Shown: positions 1 through 6,960 of the stretch, in pieces
Numbering within the stretch: the first letter of the stretch is position 1
Layout: every line of letters begins with the position of its first letter
DNA from: Gammaproteobacteria bacterium
Lineage (GTDB): Bacteria; Pseudomonadota; Gammaproteobacteria; Steroidobacterales; Steroidobacteraceae
Assembly (NCBI GenBank): GCA_020029535.1
Contig: JAIBJM010000017.1
Coordinates: forward strand, 1 to 37,718
Length of the DNA: 37,718 nt
Reading direction: 5' to 3'
Notes under the pieces: generated by a model
Seen by the model: only the letters and a program-made list of their open reading frames with translations
The model's database searches: none
Told to the model about the DNA's origin: nothing
Program-made: the position numbers and the translations under genes

Positions 1-300
1 GCTCATGAATGGCAGGTCGGTCATCAGGAAGGCGCGCTGCAGTCCACGCGACACCGCCTTGCTGTGATAGACCATCTGGTCCATGGTCACCGGCACCGTG
101 GTGTCGTGCCCCTGCACCACCATGCCCACCGAGTCGCCCACCAGCACTACGTCCACATCGGCTGCATCAAGCAGCGCCGCGAAGCTGGCGTCGTAGGCGG
201 TCAGACAGGCGATCTTTCCCCCGTTGGCACGCATCTGCGCCAGCGTGCTCAGCGTTACTGGCGGATGATCGGAGCCGCGGTTCTGCAGCTGGGTATACAT
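1..300 (-). CDS. panB: 3-methyl-2-oxobutanoate hydroxymethyltransferase, N-terminal part (PanB)
   Basis: Only the first 100 codons lie in the window; the gene runs off the left edge. PanB transfers a hydroxymethyl group from 5,10-methylene-tetrahydrofolate to 2-oxoisovalerate, the first committed step of pantothenate (CoA) synthesis in the cytoplasm. Visible family features are the TAYDASFA segment (residues 34-41), the metal-binding LVGDSVGM loop (53-60, with Asp56) and GHDTTVPVT (64-72). The start is the ATG at 300. The homologous part begins around residue 15, so a few extra N-terminal residues are possible, and no clear ribosome binding site is visible. It follows the deoxynucleoside kinase gene by 44 bases, last in the visible pcnB-folK-dNK-panB run; panC would be expected outside the window. 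Confidence 0.93.
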   Translation of the reverse strand, partial: MYTQLQNRGSDHPPVTLSTLAQMRANGGKIACLTAYDASFAALLDAADVDVVLVGDSVGMVVQGHDTTVPVTMDQMVYHSKAVSRGLQRAFLMTDLPFMS

Positions 301-344
301 GTAGGGAGGATGACGGAGCCGCTGGCCACATTCAACCGCGGCTT

Positions 345-1001
345 TCAGAGCGCGGCGTGGCGCAGCGGGTTGTAGTACAGCCGGCCGCGTTTCATGCGCT
401 TCATGGCCTGCAGCAGCTCGTCGAAGTCGGCGTCGTTATGCAAAGGGTCGATGGCTGCGGCGTTGACGATCAGCAGTGGTGCACCGTCGTATTCATGGAA
501 GAAACGCGCATAGGCGTCGTTGAGCCGTTCCAGATAGCCGCGCTCGATGAAGTGCTCATAGCGGATGCCGCGGCGCTTGATGCGCTCCAGCAGCACGTCC
601 ACCGGCGCCTGCAGGTACACCACCAGGTCGGGCTTCGGCACATCCAGCGCCAGCCGGGCATGCACCTGCTCGTACAAGCGGTACTCCTCCTCTTCCAGCG
701 TGACGCGCGCGAACAGCTGATCCTTGTCGATCAGGTAGTCGGCGACACGGAGCGGCGCGAACAGGTCATGCTGCTTGATGGCCGCCAGCTGCTGCGCGCG
801 CTGAAACAGGAAGTGCAGCTGCGCCGGCAACGCGCCAGCGCGGGGATTGCGGTAGAAGCGCTCCAGGAAGGGATTCTGGTCGGCCTGCTCCAGGATCAGG
901 TCGGCGCCCAGCTGTGCGGCGACCTTGGCGGCGAGACTGGTCTTGCCCACACCGATCGGCCCTTCCAGCACGATGAAACGCTGTGTCAGCTCGCTGCTCA
1001 T
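345..1001 (-). CDS. Deoxynucleoside kinase (deoxyadenosine/deoxyguanosine kinase family)
   Basis: This 218-residue protein belongs to the P-loop deoxynucleoside kinase family, which phosphorylates deoxynucleosides with ATP for nucleotide salvage. The Walker A loop GPIGVGKTS is at residues 14-22, followed by a [10 protein letters not shown] substrate-site segment near 41-50. A LID-type region rich in arginine ([12 protein letters not shown]) lies in the second half. The length matches the family. Its start overlaps the folK stop by 4 bases (ATGA), so it is translationally coupled to folK. Which deoxynucleoside it prefers cannot be read from sequence. It sits between folK and panB, so it shares a transcript with vitamin-pathway genes rather than with nucleotide genes. 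Confidence 0.88.
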   Translation of the reverse strand: MSSELTQRFIVLEGPIGVGKTSLAAKVAAQLGADLILEQADQNPFLERFYRNPRAGALPAQLHFLFQRAQQLAAIKQHDLFAPLRVADYLIDKDQLFARVTLEEEEYRLYEQVHARLALDVPKPDLVVYLQAPVDVLLERIKRRGIRYEHFIERGYLERLNDAYARFFHEYDGAPLLIVNAAAIDPLHNDADFDELLQAMKRMKRGRLYYNPLRHAAL

Positions 1002-1501
1002 GCGACCTCGCTCTGCGGCGCCAGCGGCCAGATGCCCTCGGGCGACACCGCGTCGCGCAACTGCGCGACCCGTCCCAGTCCCGGCAGCATCAGCTGCGGC
1101 GCGATTTCAGCCAGAGGATACAGAACGAAATTGCGCTGCACGATGCCGGGATGCGGCAGCGTCAGCTCGGGCCCGCTGACGCGCAGTGCGCCGAAACACA
1201 GCAGATCCAGATCGATGATGCGCGGACCCCAGCGCTCGCGACGTTCGCGTCCCATCTGCTGCTCCAGTGCGCGCAGCTGCGCAAAAAAATCCAGCGCCGG
1301 CAGCGTGGTCAGCAGTGCGACGGCGGCATTGCAGTAATCCGGCTGCGCGACCGGTCCGAATGGCCTGCTGCCATATAGCGACGACGCGACGATCAGCCGC
1401 GCAGAAGGCAGCCGGCCCAGCGCCGCCACTGCCGCAAGCACCTGCCTGGCCGGATCCTGCAGATTGCTGCCGATGCCGACGTAGGCCGGAGTCCAGATCA
1501 T
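998..1501 (-). CDS. folK: 2-amino-4-hydroxy-6-hydroxymethyldihydropteridine pyrophosphokinase (FolK)
   Basis: HPPK transfers pyrophosphate from ATP to 6-hydroxymethyl-7,8-dihydropterin, a step of folate synthesis. The protein has 167 residues, the usual size. It opens with the family's YVGIGSNL segment (residues 7-14) and carries the HPPK signature RWGPRIIDLDLL (90-101), in which Asp97 and Asp99 bind the two magnesium ions; LPHPGI follows at 115-120. The start is the ATG at 1501. It overlaps the pcnB stop codon (1498-1500) in an ATGA arrangement, and the kinase gene after it overlaps in the same way. A longer in-frame extension upstream would run through pcnB and was not used. Confidence 0.94.
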   Translation of the reverse strand: MIWTPAYVGIGSNLQDPARQVLAAVAALGRLPSARLIVASSLYGSRPFGPVAQPDYCNAAVALLTTLPALDFFAQLRALEQQMGRERRERWGPRIIDLDLLCFGALRVSGPELTLPHPGIVQRNFVLYPLAEIAPQLMLPGLGRVAQLRDAVSPEGIWPLAPQSEVA

Positions 1502-3000
1502 CCGGCCGACCCGCCTCCGCCTCCGCTGCTGCCTCCACCGCCGCGGCCACCGCGCCGACGCCGGCGGCGTCGCGGACGCGAGGTGGTGTCCGGCCCCTCG
1601 CCTTCGCCCGCTGCAGCCGCAGGCGCGGGTGCGGCGTCGACCATCTGTTCGCGCTGCTCGATGCCGGTCTCCTGCAGCTTCGCCCACCAGTCGGAGACCT
1701 CGGCCGAAGCCAGTCCCAGCGAAGCGCGCAGTTGCAACAGATCGAAAGCAGCGCGGAAGCGTGGCTGTTCCAGCAAGCGCAGCGCGCGCCGCCCGCGCGG
1801 ATGCTCCAGCCGCGGCTGCAATGCAAACAGATCGCGCACACCGAAAAACACGCGCTTTGGAATGCTGAGGCGCTGCTGCGCCTGGCGCAGCGCGACATCA
1901 CAGGCTTCGCTGATGGCGGTGGATTCGTGCCAGCGCTGCGGCGGCAGCTGCTCAATGGCGGCGGCAATCGGGCCGTACAGCAGCAGCGCCAGCAGATAGG
2001 TGGGTGTCACCGGTTTGCCGGTGGCCACCCGCTCATCCGTATTGGCCAGGCCGCGCACCAGCAGCTGTTCGACCAGTCCGTCCGGATTCGCGCGCAGATA
2101 GCGCTCCACCTCGGGCAGCAGGATTTCCAGCAGCCGATGCCGGCGCAGCACGCGCAGGCTGGCCACGCCGTGACCGGTGAGGAACAGCTTGGCCGTCTCG
2201 TCGAACAGACGTGCAGGCGGTACCTCGGCGAGCAGGTGCCGCAGTGTTGCAATCGGTGCCAGACTGGCTGGCTCCAGCTCGAAGTCCAGCTTGGCCTCGA
2301 AGCGCGCGGCACGCAGCATGCGCACCGGATCTTCACGGTAACGCGTGGCCGGGTCGCCGATCAGCCGCAACCGGCGCGCGGCGATGTCTTCAGCGCCGCC
2401 GACATAGTCCCAGACCGAAAAGTCAGCGATGTTGTAGTAGAGCGCATTGGCTGTGAAATCGCGGCGCCAGACATCGTCGCCGATGCTGCCGTAGATGTTG
2501 TCGCGGAGAATGCGGCCGCTGGCATGCATCAGCCGGTCGGTGCCGCGCGATTCGCCAGCCGGTTCGTCCTCCGCCTCAACCGCGTCGGCAACTTCGGCCT
2601 CGCCGATCTCGGCATCGGCCTCGGCTTCCTCTTCCCGCGTCGGATCTTCGCTCTGCGCCGGCGCGTTGGAGGCCCGGAAGGTGGCCACTTCGATCACGTC
2701 GTGACCAAACACCACATGGGCCAGCCGGAAGCGCCGACCCACCAGTCGGCAATTGCGGAACAGTCGCCGCACTTCCTCGGGGAGGGCATTGGTGGCGACG
2801 TCGAAGTCCTTGGGCTCGTGGCCCAGCATGATGTCGCGCACGCAGCCGCCCACCAGGAAGGCCTCGAAACCGGCTTCCTTCAGGCGATACAGCACCCGCA
2901 ACGCGTTCTGCGAAACGCTGGAGCGCGAAATCGGGTGATCGGAGCGTGCAATGATGCGCGGGGCGCCGGATGGCCCGCTTACCGGTAGATTGTCGTTCAA
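1498..3000 (-). CDS. pcnB: Poly(A) polymerase I (PcnB)
   Basis: PcnB adds poly(A) tails to RNA 3' ends and so promotes RNA decay. The nucleotidyltransferase core shows GGCVRD (residues 51-56) and the DFD metal site (65-67). The stretch LVGRRFRLAHV is the signature that separates poly(A) polymerases from CCA-adding enzymes. RRDFT follows near 179. Two oddities are an acidic insert of about 40 residues (roughly 112-154) before the conserved GRILRDN segment, and a C-terminal tail made of an arginine run followed by glycine and serine. The only ATG upstream of the conserved region lies at 3105, inside the antisense of tRNA-Glu. I therefore prefer the TTG at 3000, which has an AGGGCG element just upstream; this start is uncertain. 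The product would be 500 residues. Confidence 0.9.
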   Translation of the reverse strand: MNDNLPVSGPSGAPRIIARSDHPISRSSVSQNALRVLYRLKEAGFEAFLVGGCVRDIMLGHEPKDFDVATNALPEEVRRLFRNCRLVGRRFRLAHVVFGHDVIEVATFRASNAPAQSEDPTREEEAEADAEIGEAEVADAVEAEDEPAGESRGTDRLMHASGRILRDNIYGSIGDDVWRRDFTANALYYNIADFSVWDYVGGAEDIAARRLRLIGDPATRYREDPVRMLRAARFEAKLDFELEPASLAPIATLRHLLAEVPPARLFDETAKLFLTGHGVASLRVLRRHRLLEILLPEVERYLRANPDGLVEQLLVRGLANTDERVATGKPVTPTYLLALLLYGPIAAAIEQLPPQRWHESTAISEACDVALRQAQQRLSIPKRVFFGVRDLFALQPRLEHPRGRRALRLLEQPRFRAAFDLLQLRASLGLASAEVSDWWAKLQETGIEQREQMVDAAPAPAAAAGEGEGPDTTSRPRRRRRRRGGRGGGGSSGGGGGSAG

Positions 3001-3017
3001 ATTCGCCCTGAACCCGC

Positions 3018-3045
3018 TTGAGCCTCGGCTGAGGCCGCCTATAAT
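3018..3045 (+). promoter_or_regulatory. Sigma70-type promoter of tRNA-Glu
   Basis: TTGAGC (3018-3023) and a perfect TATAAT (3040-3045) are separated by 16 bases. The predicted transcription start is near 3052, about 26 bases before the mature tRNA. The bases after the -10 box (ACCGCGCC) form a GC-rich discriminator, typical of stable-RNA promoters under stringent control. The promoter lies in the 5' region of the divergent pcnB gene. Confidence 0.75.
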
Positions 3046-3077
3046 ACCGCGCCTTTTCGCCTGACCTGCCGAAGAAT

Positions 3078-3153
3078 GCTCCCTTCGTCTAGAGGCCCAG
3101 GACACGGCCCTCTCAAGGCTGGAACACGAGTTCGAATCTCGTAGGGAGCGCCA
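3078..3153 (+). tRNA. tRNA-Glu (anticodon CUC)
   Basis: A 76-base cloverleaf with the 3' CCA encoded. The acceptor arms are GCTCCCT (3078-3084) and AGGGAGC (3143-3149), followed by GCCA. The anticodon stem CGGCC (3105-3109) pairs with GGCTG (3117-3121). The loop CTCTCAA holds the anticodon CTC at 3112-3114. The T arm contains GTTCGAATC. The D-arm and T-arm sequences closely follow the bacterial tRNA-Glu pattern. The CUC isoacceptor reads GAG codons directly, which suits a high-GC genome; a UUC isoacceptor would be expected elsewhere. Confidence 0.96.
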
Positions 3154-3171
3154 TCAGGGCCTTTCGCCCTC

Positions 3172-3191
3172 CGCCATCGACCCCGATGGCG
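3172..3191. terminator. Stem-loop between tRNA-Glu and the convergent PRC-barrel gene
   Basis: CGCCATCG (3172-3179) and CGATGGCG (3184-3191) form an 8-bp stem with an ACCC loop. A smaller hairpin AGGGC/GCCCT lies at 3156-3170. There is no strong T tract, so termination in either direction is only suggested by the position between convergent transcripts. Confidence 0.35.
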
Positions 3192-3204
3192 CCGCCGGAA
3201 GACT

Positions 3205-3585
3205 TCAGCGCAGCGAATCGCCGTTCCAGTACGGCCGCGCCTTGTAGTACTGGTAGGTGCGGTCGCGGAAGCCGATGCCGCCTTCGCGGGTCAGCTCGTC
3301 GATGCTGCCGGCCGGCGCCGCCTTCAGCTGCTCCTTGCTGTAGCCGACCACATAGGCCTTTTCATTCTCCTGGTAGTCGAGCGAAGCCCACGGCAAAGGA
3401 TGAAATTTCTCGGCCATGCCGAGGAAGCCGCCGAAGCCGACGACCGCGAACATGATGCTGTTGGATTGCTTGTCCAGCACCACATCTTCGATCTCGCCGA
3501 TCTTGTGGCCGGTGGTGTCCTTGACCGGGGTACCGATGACTTTGCGGGCGCGGATTGCCGAAGTGTGTCCGGATGCAGTGGTCAT
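3205..3585 (-). CDS. PRC-barrel domain protein
   Basis: A 126-residue cytoplasmic protein without signal peptide or membrane segment. Residues about 14-80 look like a PRC-barrel domain: a conserved KVIGTPVKDTTGHKIGEIEDVVLD opening, a hydrophobic strand with FAVVGFGGFLG, and then HPLPWASLDY. Proteins of this type are small beta-barrel modules. Free-standing ones are often stress-linked and of unknown biochemical role. The start at 3585 is supported by a strong GAGGAG ribosome binding site 7 bases upstream. It is transcribed convergently to tRNA-Glu and follows the NamZ gene by 101 bases, so it may have its own promoter, although none is clear. No function can be assigned beyond the fold. Confidence 0.85.
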   Translation of the reverse strand: MTTASGHTSAIRARKVIGTPVKDTTGHKIGEIEDVVLDKQSNSIMFAVVGFGGFLGMAEKFHPLPWASLDYQENEKAYVVGYSKEQLKAAPAGSIDELTREGGIGFRDRTYQYYKARPYWNGDSLR

Positions 3586-3686
3586 GTCTGTCTCCTCGAT
3601 GGTATGAGGACGCTACCCTCGCACCTCGCCCACCGCATCGCTGCGCGCCAGCGCCGCAGCGCCACGTCAGTGTGAACCTACGTTTT

Positions 3687-4889
3687 TCAATACCGCAGCA
3701 CGGCGCGGCGCTGCTCGCTCCACTCGCGTTCATCGCGCGCAGCCAGCGTTTCCAGATCCACCGGTGTGGCGCCCGGATCGTCCACCCACTGGCGCAGCTG
3801 CGGCCCGCCGTTGATCACATCGATGGCCAGCCGCTCGTGCTCGTATTCATAGGGGAAGTCGCGCCACAGCGGATAGTCCGGCCACAGCTGGCGCAGCGCC
3901 TTGAAAGCCAGTGCCTGCAAACGCCACGGCTTGAAAACCGCGGCCTGATAGCCCGGGTCATCGACATGGATCTGCAGGCCGGCGCACAGTTGCCCCGCAT
4001 GCTTGTGGAAGGTGGGCTCGAACCAGCACGCCCGCAGGCAGCAACCGCGCAGCCACTGCGGTGCCAGCTGCTCCATCGTGGCCAGCAACGCCGACGCATC
4101 CAGATCCGGCGCGCCGAACAGCTCCAGCGGCCGCGTGGTGCCACGACCTTCGGACAGCGTGGTGCCTTCCAGCATCACCGTGCCGGCATAGCAGCGCGCC
4201 ATGAACAGATTGGGCGCATTCGGCGAGGGGTTGACCCAGCTGCGCTCGCCCAGCGGCCAGCCGAAACCCGGCGCAGCCTCCGGCTGCCAGCCCTGCATCT
4301 CGATGACGCGGTATTCCAGTTGCAGTCCGAGCTGCGCAATGAACCATTGGCCCAGCTCGCCCAGCGTCAGGCCATGGCGCATGGGCAAAGGGCCCGCACC
4401 CACGAAGCTTTCCCAGCCGTCGCGCAGCGTCAATCCTTCAATGTCGCGGCCGATGGGATTGGGCCGATCCAGTACCCATACCGCCTTGCCATGCTGCGCC
4501 GCCGCTTCCAGCACGTAACGGAGTGTCGTGATGAAGGTGTAGATGCGGCAGCCCAGATCCTGCAGATCCACCAGCAGCACATCGAAGCCGTCCATCATCG
4601 CGGCCGTGGGCCGTCGCACCTCGCCGTAGAGACTGAACACCGGGATGCCATGCACCGGATCGCGATAGTCCGGCGACTCGATCATGTTGTCCTGCTTGTC
4701 GCCGCGCAGGCCATGCTGCGGCCCGAAGGCCGCGGTCAACTTCAGATCTTCCAGGGCGGCCAGTGCATCCAGCGCATGCTGCAGTCCGCTGGTCACCGAG
4801 GCCGGGTGCGCCAGCAGCGCCACGCGCCGGCCATGGAGGGGGGCGCGCAGCGTGCGATCGGCCAGCAGACGATCCAGTCCGAAATGCAT
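3687..4889 (-). CDS. DUF1343 family exo-beta-N-acetylmuramidase (NamZ-like)
   Basis: A 400-residue protein of the DUF1343/YbbC family. The characterised member, NamZ of Bacillus subtilis, is an exo-beta-N-acetylmuramidase that removes terminal MurNAc from peptidoglycan fragments. Family features are LLAHPASVT (26-34), FGPQHGLRGDKQDN (55-68), the VDLQDLGCRIYTFI block, VLDRPNPIGR and the NPSPNAPN stretch. The position often occupied by PEHG in the family reads PQHG here. No signal peptide is apparent from the chosen start, which suggests a cytoplasmic recycling role, although earlier starts exist. The ATG at 4889 overlaps the upstream stop codon by one base (TGATG), so the two genes are translationally coupled. 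The enzymatic assignment is by family. Confidence 0.82.
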   Translation of the reverse strand: MHFGLDRLLADRTLRAPLHGRRVALLAHPASVTSGLQHALDALAALEDLKLTAAFGPQHGLRGDKQDNMIESPDYRDPVHGIPVFSLYGEVRRPTAAMMDGFDVLLVDLQDLGCRIYTFITTLRYVLEAAAQHGKAVWVLDRPNPIGRDIEGLTLRDGWESFVGAGPLPMRHGLTLGELGQWFIAQLGLQLEYRVIEMQGWQPEAAPGFGWPLGERSWVNPSPNAPNLFMARCYAGTVMLEGTTLSEGRGTTRPLELFGAPDLDASALLATMEQLAPQWLRGCCLRACWFEPTFHKHAGQLCAGLQIHVDDPGYQAAVFKPWRLQALAFKALRQLWPDYPLWRDFPYEYEHERLAIDVINGGPQLRQWVDDPGATPVDLETLAARDEREWSEQRRAVLRY

Positions 4890-5410
4890 CAGATATCCAC
4901 AGAGACAAAACTGTTGGCGTGATGGAAATCCGGCCGTTCGGCCGCGTGTTGCAGTGCCCAGTATGACAGAGCGCCCTGCCCGTCCTCGATCACGGCCGTC
5001 AGCGAATAGCACTGCGCAGTGAGGGCGGGGAATTCCAGTTCGGCCTGCAGCGTCCAGCGATCACCATGGAACTGCACCGTAATCCGCGGCGGCGCCGGCA
5101 ATGCCAGTGGCTGCATGCCCTGCCGATAGGCCTCGAAGCCGTAGGCGGCCCAGGCAGCCGACGGCGCGAAGTTGAACTCCTGATACGCGCCACTCTCCGC
5201 CATCAGGAACAGTTCGCAGCAGCTGTGGCGCCACAGCTCATCGGCGCGTTGCGGTGCGCCGGCTGGCGCGAGGCGCAGGGCCGACAGATCACCGTGGATG
5301 TCATAACGGACCTGCAACGCATGCGGGCCGCTGCGCTGCAGTTCGGCGCTGAAACGGCGGATGGCCGCACAGGGTGTGGCCGGATGTGCAACCAGCGGCT
5401 GCGCGGACAT
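4889..5410 (-). CDS. DOMON-like (MurB-associated type) domain protein
   Basis: A 173-residue soluble protein. The stretch with LWRHSCCELFL, GAYQEFNFAPSAAWAAYGFEAYRQGM and the later ALSYWALQHAAERPDFHH match what I recognise as the DOMON-like family related to cd09627 (DOMON_murB_like), a beta-sandwich fold thought to bind sugars or other ligands. The start at 5410 has GGAG 9 bases upstream; an earlier ATG at 5443 is possible. The gene is directly coupled to the NamZ-like gene (TGATG overlap). This supports a shared role in cell-wall sugar handling, but that role is inferred from context. It is divergent from the fumarase gene, with 64 bases between starts. Confidence 0.7.
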   Translation of the reverse strand: MSAQPLVAHPATPCAAIRRFSAELQRSGPHALQVRYDIHGDLSALRLAPAGAPQRADELWRHSCCELFLMAESGAYQEFNFAPSAAWAAYGFEAYRQGMQPLALPAPPRITVQFHGDRWTLQAELEFPALTAQCYSLTAVIEDGQGALSYWALQHAAERPDFHHANSFVSVDI

Positions 5411-5474
5411 GGGGCTGGACTCCAAAATATGCTTGCAGTTCATTATGCTACGCGCCCCGCCGCAGGTTTTGCCC

Positions 5475-6959
5475 ATGACCACCATCAAAGAAGACGATGT
5501 CATCCAGTCGGTCGCCGACGCTCTGCAGTACATGTCGTACTACCACCCGCCCGATTACATCGCGGCACTGGCCAAGGCCTATGAACTGGAGCCTGAGGGT
5601 GCCGCGCGCGATGCCATTGCGCAGATCCTGATCAACAGCCGCATGTGTGCCGAAGGTCATCGGCCGATCTGCCAGGACACCGGCATTATTGTTGCGTTCG
5701 TCAAGGTGGGACAGAACGTGCGCTGGCAGGCCACGCGCACCGTGGCCGAAATGATCAACGAAGGCGTACGCCGCGCCTATACGCGCAGCGACAACCCGCT
5801 GCGCGCCTCGGTGGTACGCGACCCGGCCTTCACACGCATCAACACCCGCGACAACACCCCGGCCATCACGCACATCGAACTGGTGACCGGCGATGAAGTG
5901 GAGATCAGCCTGGCCGCCAAGGGCGGTGGTTCGGAAAACAAGGCGGCCTTCACCACGCTGAATCCCGGCGCATCGATCGTCGATTGGGTGCTGCAGGCTG
6001 TACCGAAGATGGGCGCCGGCTGGTGTCCGCCGGGCATGCTGGGCATTGGCATCGGCGGCACAGCCGAGAAGGCCATGCTGCTGGCCAAGCAGTCGCTGAT
6101 GGACCCGATCGACATGGCCGCGCTCAAGGCGCGCGGACCGGCCACGCCCATCGAACAGCTGCGCATCGAGCTGCACGACAAGATCAACGCGCTGGGCATC
6201 GGCGCGCAGGGTCTGGGCGGCCTGAGCACCGTGCTGGATATCAAGATCCTCGACTATCCCTGCCATGCCGCGTCCAAACCCATCGCCATCATTCCGAACT
6301 GCGCTGCCACGCGGCACGTGCACTTTCATCTGAATGGCTCGGGTGTGGCCAAGCTCCCCGAACCCAATCTGGACGACTGGCCGAAGATCAGCTGGGCCAC
6401 CGGCGCGGCCAAACGCATCAATCTCGACACGCTGACGCGCGAGGAAGTGGCTGCGTGGCGCAGCGGTGAACGTCTGCTGCTGTCGGGCAAGATGCTGACG
6501 GCGCGCGATGCCGCGCATAAACGCCTTGCCGACATGGTGAAGAACGGCACGCCGCTGCCCGAAGGCCTGGACCTGCGCAACCGGGTGATCTACTACGTGG
6601 GTCCGGTGGACCCCACCGGCAGCGAAATCGTCGGCCCAGCCGGCCCCACCACGGCCACACGCATGGACAGCTTCATGCCCATGGTGCTGGAGCACTTCGG
6701 CGTGCTGGCCACCGTGGGCAAGGCCGAGCGTGGCGCCGAAGCGGTGAAGAGCATCGCGAAGAATGGCAGCGCATACATGATCGCCGTGGGCGGTGCGGCC
6801 TATCTGATTTCCAAGGCCATCACCGGCTCGCGGCTGGTGGCCTTCCCGGAACTCGGCATGGAAGCCATTCATGAGTTCACCATCAAGGACATGCCGGTCA
6901 CGGTGGCCGTGGATTCCACCGGCCGCTCGGTGCACCAGCTGATTGCGGTGAAGGCCTGA
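5475..6959 (+). CDS. fumA: Fumarate hydratase, class I (iron-sulfur)
   Basis: Class I fumarase interconverts fumarate and (S)-malate in the TCA cycle using an oxygen-sensitive [4Fe-4S] cluster. The 494-residue protein joins both halves (alpha and beta domains) in one chain. The cluster-binding CQDTG has Cys66. KGGGSENKA is the family's substrate-site motif. Further conserved cysteines are Cys263 (DYPC) and Cys276 (PNCAATRH); three cysteines are expected to hold the cluster. The beta-domain motifs GPVDPTGSEIVGPAGPTTATRM are clear. The start at 5475 gives the family's usual N-terminus; a longer reading upstream is divergent from the family. It ends one base before the ETF-QO start, so the two form an operon. 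Confidence 0.93.
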   Translation: MTTIKEDDVIQSVADALQYMSYYHPPDYIAALAKAYELEPEGAARDAIAQILINSRMCAEGHRPICQDTGIIVAFVKVGQNVRWQATRTVAEMINEGVRRAYTRSDNPLRASVVRDPAFTRINTRDNTPAITHIELVTGDEVEISLAAKGGGSENKAAFTTLNPGASIVDWVLQAVPKMGAGWCPPGMLGIGIGGTAEKAMLLAKQSLMDPIDMAALKARGPATPIEQLRIELHDKINALGIGAQGLGGLSTVLDIKILDYPCHAASKPIAIIPNCAATRHVHFHLNGSGVAKLPEPNLDDWPKISWATGAAKRINLDTLTREEVAAWRSGERLLLSGKMLTARDAAHKRLADMVKNGTPLPEGLDLRNRVIYYVGPVDPTGSEIVGPAGPTTATRMDSFMPMVLEHFGVLATVGKAERGAEAVKSIAKNGSAYMIAVGGAAYLISKAITGSRLVAFPELGMEAIHEFTIKDMPVTVAVDSTGRSVHQLIAVKA

Positions 6960-6960
6960 C

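Noticed and set aside
1267-2988. Long open frame on the plus strand opposite pcnB/folK
   Set aside because: It is a high-GC shadow frame. The minus-strand genes carry clear domain motifs, while this translation is arginine/alanine/glutamine-rich with no recognisable domain.
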